A stretch of 64,000 nt of DNA from Sphingopyxis sp. LC363. Lineage in GTDB: Bacteria > Pseudomonadota > Alphaproteobacteria > Sphingomonadales > Sphingomonadaceae. Of the stretch, positions 62,905 to 64,000 are shown one piece after another. The position numbers were made by a program, and so were the translations under genes. Where the stretch lies: positions 62,001-126,000 of the forward strand of contig NZ_JNFC01000001.1 in the NCBI RefSeq assembly GCF_000756385.1. Direction: 5' to 3'. The notes beneath the pieces are model-generated. The model did not search any database and had not been told where the DNA came from. It worked only from the letters and a program-made list of their open reading frames with translations. How positions within the stretch are numbered: position 1 is the stretch's first letter; every line of letters starts with the position of its first letter.

Positions 62905-63817
62905 TGAGTGACAGCATCCACTTCTCTGAAAACTCGCTGGCGAAGGGTTCGCCGGCGACGAGCACGCGGCTCGACCCGCGCTGCGCAAGCGCCAACCACG
63001 CCGCGATGCGGGAATCGGTTACGCCCAAACGTTCGTCGAGGATATAACCGGCGCGGACCTTGAGGATCGGCTTAGTTGCTCCGTCGATCGTTGTCAGGAC
63101 ATCGTCCAGATAGGTGCGGACATGCTCCGACCAGATCTCCAATATATGCGCCATACCTCCGCAGCGCGCAGGCTCATCCAACATATCGAGGAAGGTCTGG
63201 CCGATCGTCGCGATGCGCGCGAGGCTGCCCTTGATCGCAACATGCTCGCCCACATGCTTGGTCGAGAGAATTTCGAGGCGGCGGCCGCGAACGCTCGCCG
63301 GATGGCGCACCGCCGTAGGCCGCTCGGCCGGACCGCTGAGCCCGTCGAGGTCATTGTCGAGCCGGATATTGCCGCTTGGAGTCTCGGCCTTGACGAGCTG
63401 CCGCTTCAGCGCAGCCGTGGGCTCGGTCAGGAACAGCGCTTCGGGACGGCGATTGGTGAGGCCGTAGCGCTGCATCGCCGACATATGCGAAATATAGCAA
63501 TAGGGATCGACAGAGCAGGCGATATCCTCGGCGGCGGCATCGGACTTGCTCATCACGCGGTAGAGCGGATGATAGTCATTGTCGCTGCGGATGATCCCCT
63601 CGGCCACAAGCAACGCGCGCGTACGGCGGAAAATATCGTGGTTCGGCTTGTCGCCGCGAAGATAACGTGCGTCGCCATCCTTATAAATGCGTGTCAGGAT
63701 AGCGAAAATCTCGTAGTTTGAGAGGACCGGCTTGTCCTGAGCGTCCAAACGACGCGCCAGCGATTCGGCAAGATTGGTCATCCGCTTGCGCAGCTGAAAG
63801 GGCCGGGCCGCTTCCAT
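62897..63817 (-). CDS. abiEi: AbiEi-like antitoxin and autorepressor
   Basis: 306 residues with an N-terminal winged helix (about 25-80, LSNYEIFAILTRIYKDG, HDIFRRTRALLVAEGII) and the AbiEi-type C-terminal domain. ATG 63817 is chosen since AGGAGGT ends four bases before it; that Shine-Dalgarno overlaps the edge of the 47-base palindrome upstream. Longer frames run through the palindrome and are unlikely. AbiEi proteins of known systems repress their own promoter by binding inverted repeats, which fits the palindromes here. Confidence 0.88.
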   Translation of the reverse strand: MEAARPFQLRKRMTNLAESLARRLDAQDKPVLSNYEIFAILTRIYKDGDARYLRGDKPNHDIFRRTRALLVAEGIIRSDNDYHPLYRVMSKSDAAAEDIACSVDPYCYISHMSAMQRYGLTNRRPEALFLTEPTAALKRQLVKAETPSGNIRLDNDLDGLSGPAERPTAVRHPASVRGRRLEILSTKHVGEHVAIKGSLARIATIGQTFLDMLDEPARCGGMAHILEIWSEHVRTYLDDVLTTIDGATKPILKVRAGYILDERLGVTDSRIAAWLALAQRGSSRVLVAGEPFASEFSEKWMLSLNV

Positions 63818-63823
63818 TTTACC

Positions 63824-63870
63824 TCCTACCATATACCCTATGTCCTTAGGACATAGGGTATATGGTAGGA
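63824..63870. promoter_or_regulatory. Perfect 47-base palindrome 1 (abiE operator)
   Basis: 23-base arms around a single central T at 63847. The core is CCTATGTCCT-T-AGGACATAGG; the outer parts (TCCTACCATATA...) differ from palindrome 2. It covers the probable -10 of the abiE promoter and touches the abiEi Shine-Dalgarno. Confidence 0.85.
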
Positions 63871-63883
63871 CATAAAAAGTCAA
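63855..63883 (-). promoter_or_regulatory. abiE promoter
   Basis: On the minus strand TTGACT (63883-63878), 17-base spacer, TACCCT (63860-63855), or TATACC with 15. The -10 lies inside palindrome 1, so repressor binding there would block it. Confidence 0.6.
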
Positions 63884-63898
63884 GCCTCTCCGCCGGGA

Positions 63899-63926
63899 TT
63901 GACTTTCATACAGTGCCGTTTATCCT
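63899..63926 (+). promoter_or_regulatory. Divergent promoter facing the right edge
   Basis: On the plus strand TTGACT (63899-63904), 16-base spacer, TATCCT (63921-63926), with the -10 inside palindrome 2. It mirrors the abiE promoter and should serve a gene starting near or beyond 63978. Confidence 0.55.
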
Positions 63927-63957
63927 ATGTCCTTAGGACATAGGATAAACGGCACTG
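63911..63957. promoter_or_regulatory. Perfect 47-base palindrome 2
   Basis: 23-base arms around a central T at 63934, with the same core as palindrome 1 and different outer arms (CAGTGCCGTTTAT...). Centre-to-centre distance 87 bases. Confidence 0.85.
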
Positions 63958-63977
63958 CTCCAAACTTTACCCATAGT

Positions 63978-64000
63978 GACGCGGAAGATCGGCGAAATGC
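63978..64000 (+). CDS. Possible start of a divergent gene, cut by window edge
   Basis: A GTG at 63978 opens a frame reading MTRKIGEM to the edge. It lies in the right position for the divergent promoter, but there is no Shine-Dalgarno and only eight codons are visible, so this is a guess from context. Confidence 0.25.

Larger units (their letters stand above)
53478..64000. mobile_element. Probable integrated element (left part), defence cargo
   Basis: Supported by the tRNA-like end, a large tyrosine recombinase next to it, a drop in GC, ParB-like and DUF2958 genes typical of plasmids and integrative elements, a structured non-coding region, and two phage-defence modules (MmeI-like enzyme, AbiE). 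The right end is outside the window; no second copy of the attachment-like fragment is seen before 64000. Confidence 0.6.

Noticed and set aside
63818-63883. Longer abiEi start (MTFYVLPYTLC...) running through palindrome 1
   Set aside because: The extra codons are palindrome sequence; the AGGAGGT site fits the ATG at 63817.

Overview
The window is high-GC DNA (roughly two thirds G+C by eye) from an alphaproteobacterium. The gene content points to a sphingomonad, with Sphingopyxis or a close relative most likely. Supporting signs are two large TonB-dependent receptors, the RNase D-lptC-lptA order, hisE next to a HIT protein, the PBP1C/alpha-2-macroglobulin pair, a TIGR01244 sulfurtransferase-like gene next to a sterol desaturase, and several families of short GC-rich dispersed repeats. 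The genus is inferred from gene content, not from a marker gene.

From 1 to about 53.4 kb the window looks like ordinary chromosome. In order it holds: a 5'-truncated penicillin acylase, a two-domain M16 protease and a small conserved protein (1-4.5 kb); a Bcr/CflA exporter, a low-GC small membrane protein and an amino-acid permease (4.6-7.9 kb); PBP1C and a thioester-type bacterial alpha-2-macroglobulin, a periplasmic repair/defence pair (8-16.2 kb); HIT and hisE (16.3-17 kb); a TonB receptor (17.2-20.2 kb); a double cold-shock-domain protein with a Gly-Asp-Arg repeat tail (20.6-21.4 kb); RNase D, lptC, lptA and an Atm1-like ABC exporter (21.6-25.6 kb); an MHYT-GGDEF-EAL protein, a YbaL/Kef-type antiporter and RecQ (25.7-31.3 kb); a translationally coupled trio ending in a sterol desaturase-like enzyme (31.4-33.1 kb); a GMC oxidoreductase and a divergent regulator/VOC pair (33.4-36.4 kb); a second TonB receptor (36.7-39.0 kb); glnK-amtB behind a consensus sigma-54 promoter and ahead of a tandem terminator array (39.2-41.2 kb); a run of small enzymes and exported proteins (41.3-45.5 kb); tldD, ung, a TSUP permease and a YaiI/YqxD protein (45.7-49.2 kb); a tiny exported protein whose tail looks like the planctomycete DUF1559 prepilin signature (49.5 kb); and a GST, a CinA-like protein, a Tet-type MFS pump and a transglutaminase (49.8-53.4 kb).

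From about 53.5 kb to the right edge the character changes to accessory DNA. A 23-base fragment resembling the 3' end of a tRNA-Gly gene is followed by a large tyrosine recombinase, a ParB-like protein with DUF2958, a 670-base non-coding stretch holding three consecutive stem-loops, an MmeI-like type IIL restriction-modification enzyme, and an AbiE type IV toxin-antitoxin pair. I read this as the left part of an integrated element carrying two phage-defence modules. Its right end lies beyond the window.

The most unusual signals are: two perfect 47-bp palindromes with a shared core, framing a symmetric pair of divergent promoters upstream of abiE; the DUF1559-like tail of the 61-residue exported protein; a 281-bp MITE-like element whose 32-base inverted repeats supply one gene's stop codon and abut another's start codon; CRP-type palindromes at nearly the same distance (about 90-110 bases) upstream of three exported-protein genes; and the tandem hairpin array after amtB.
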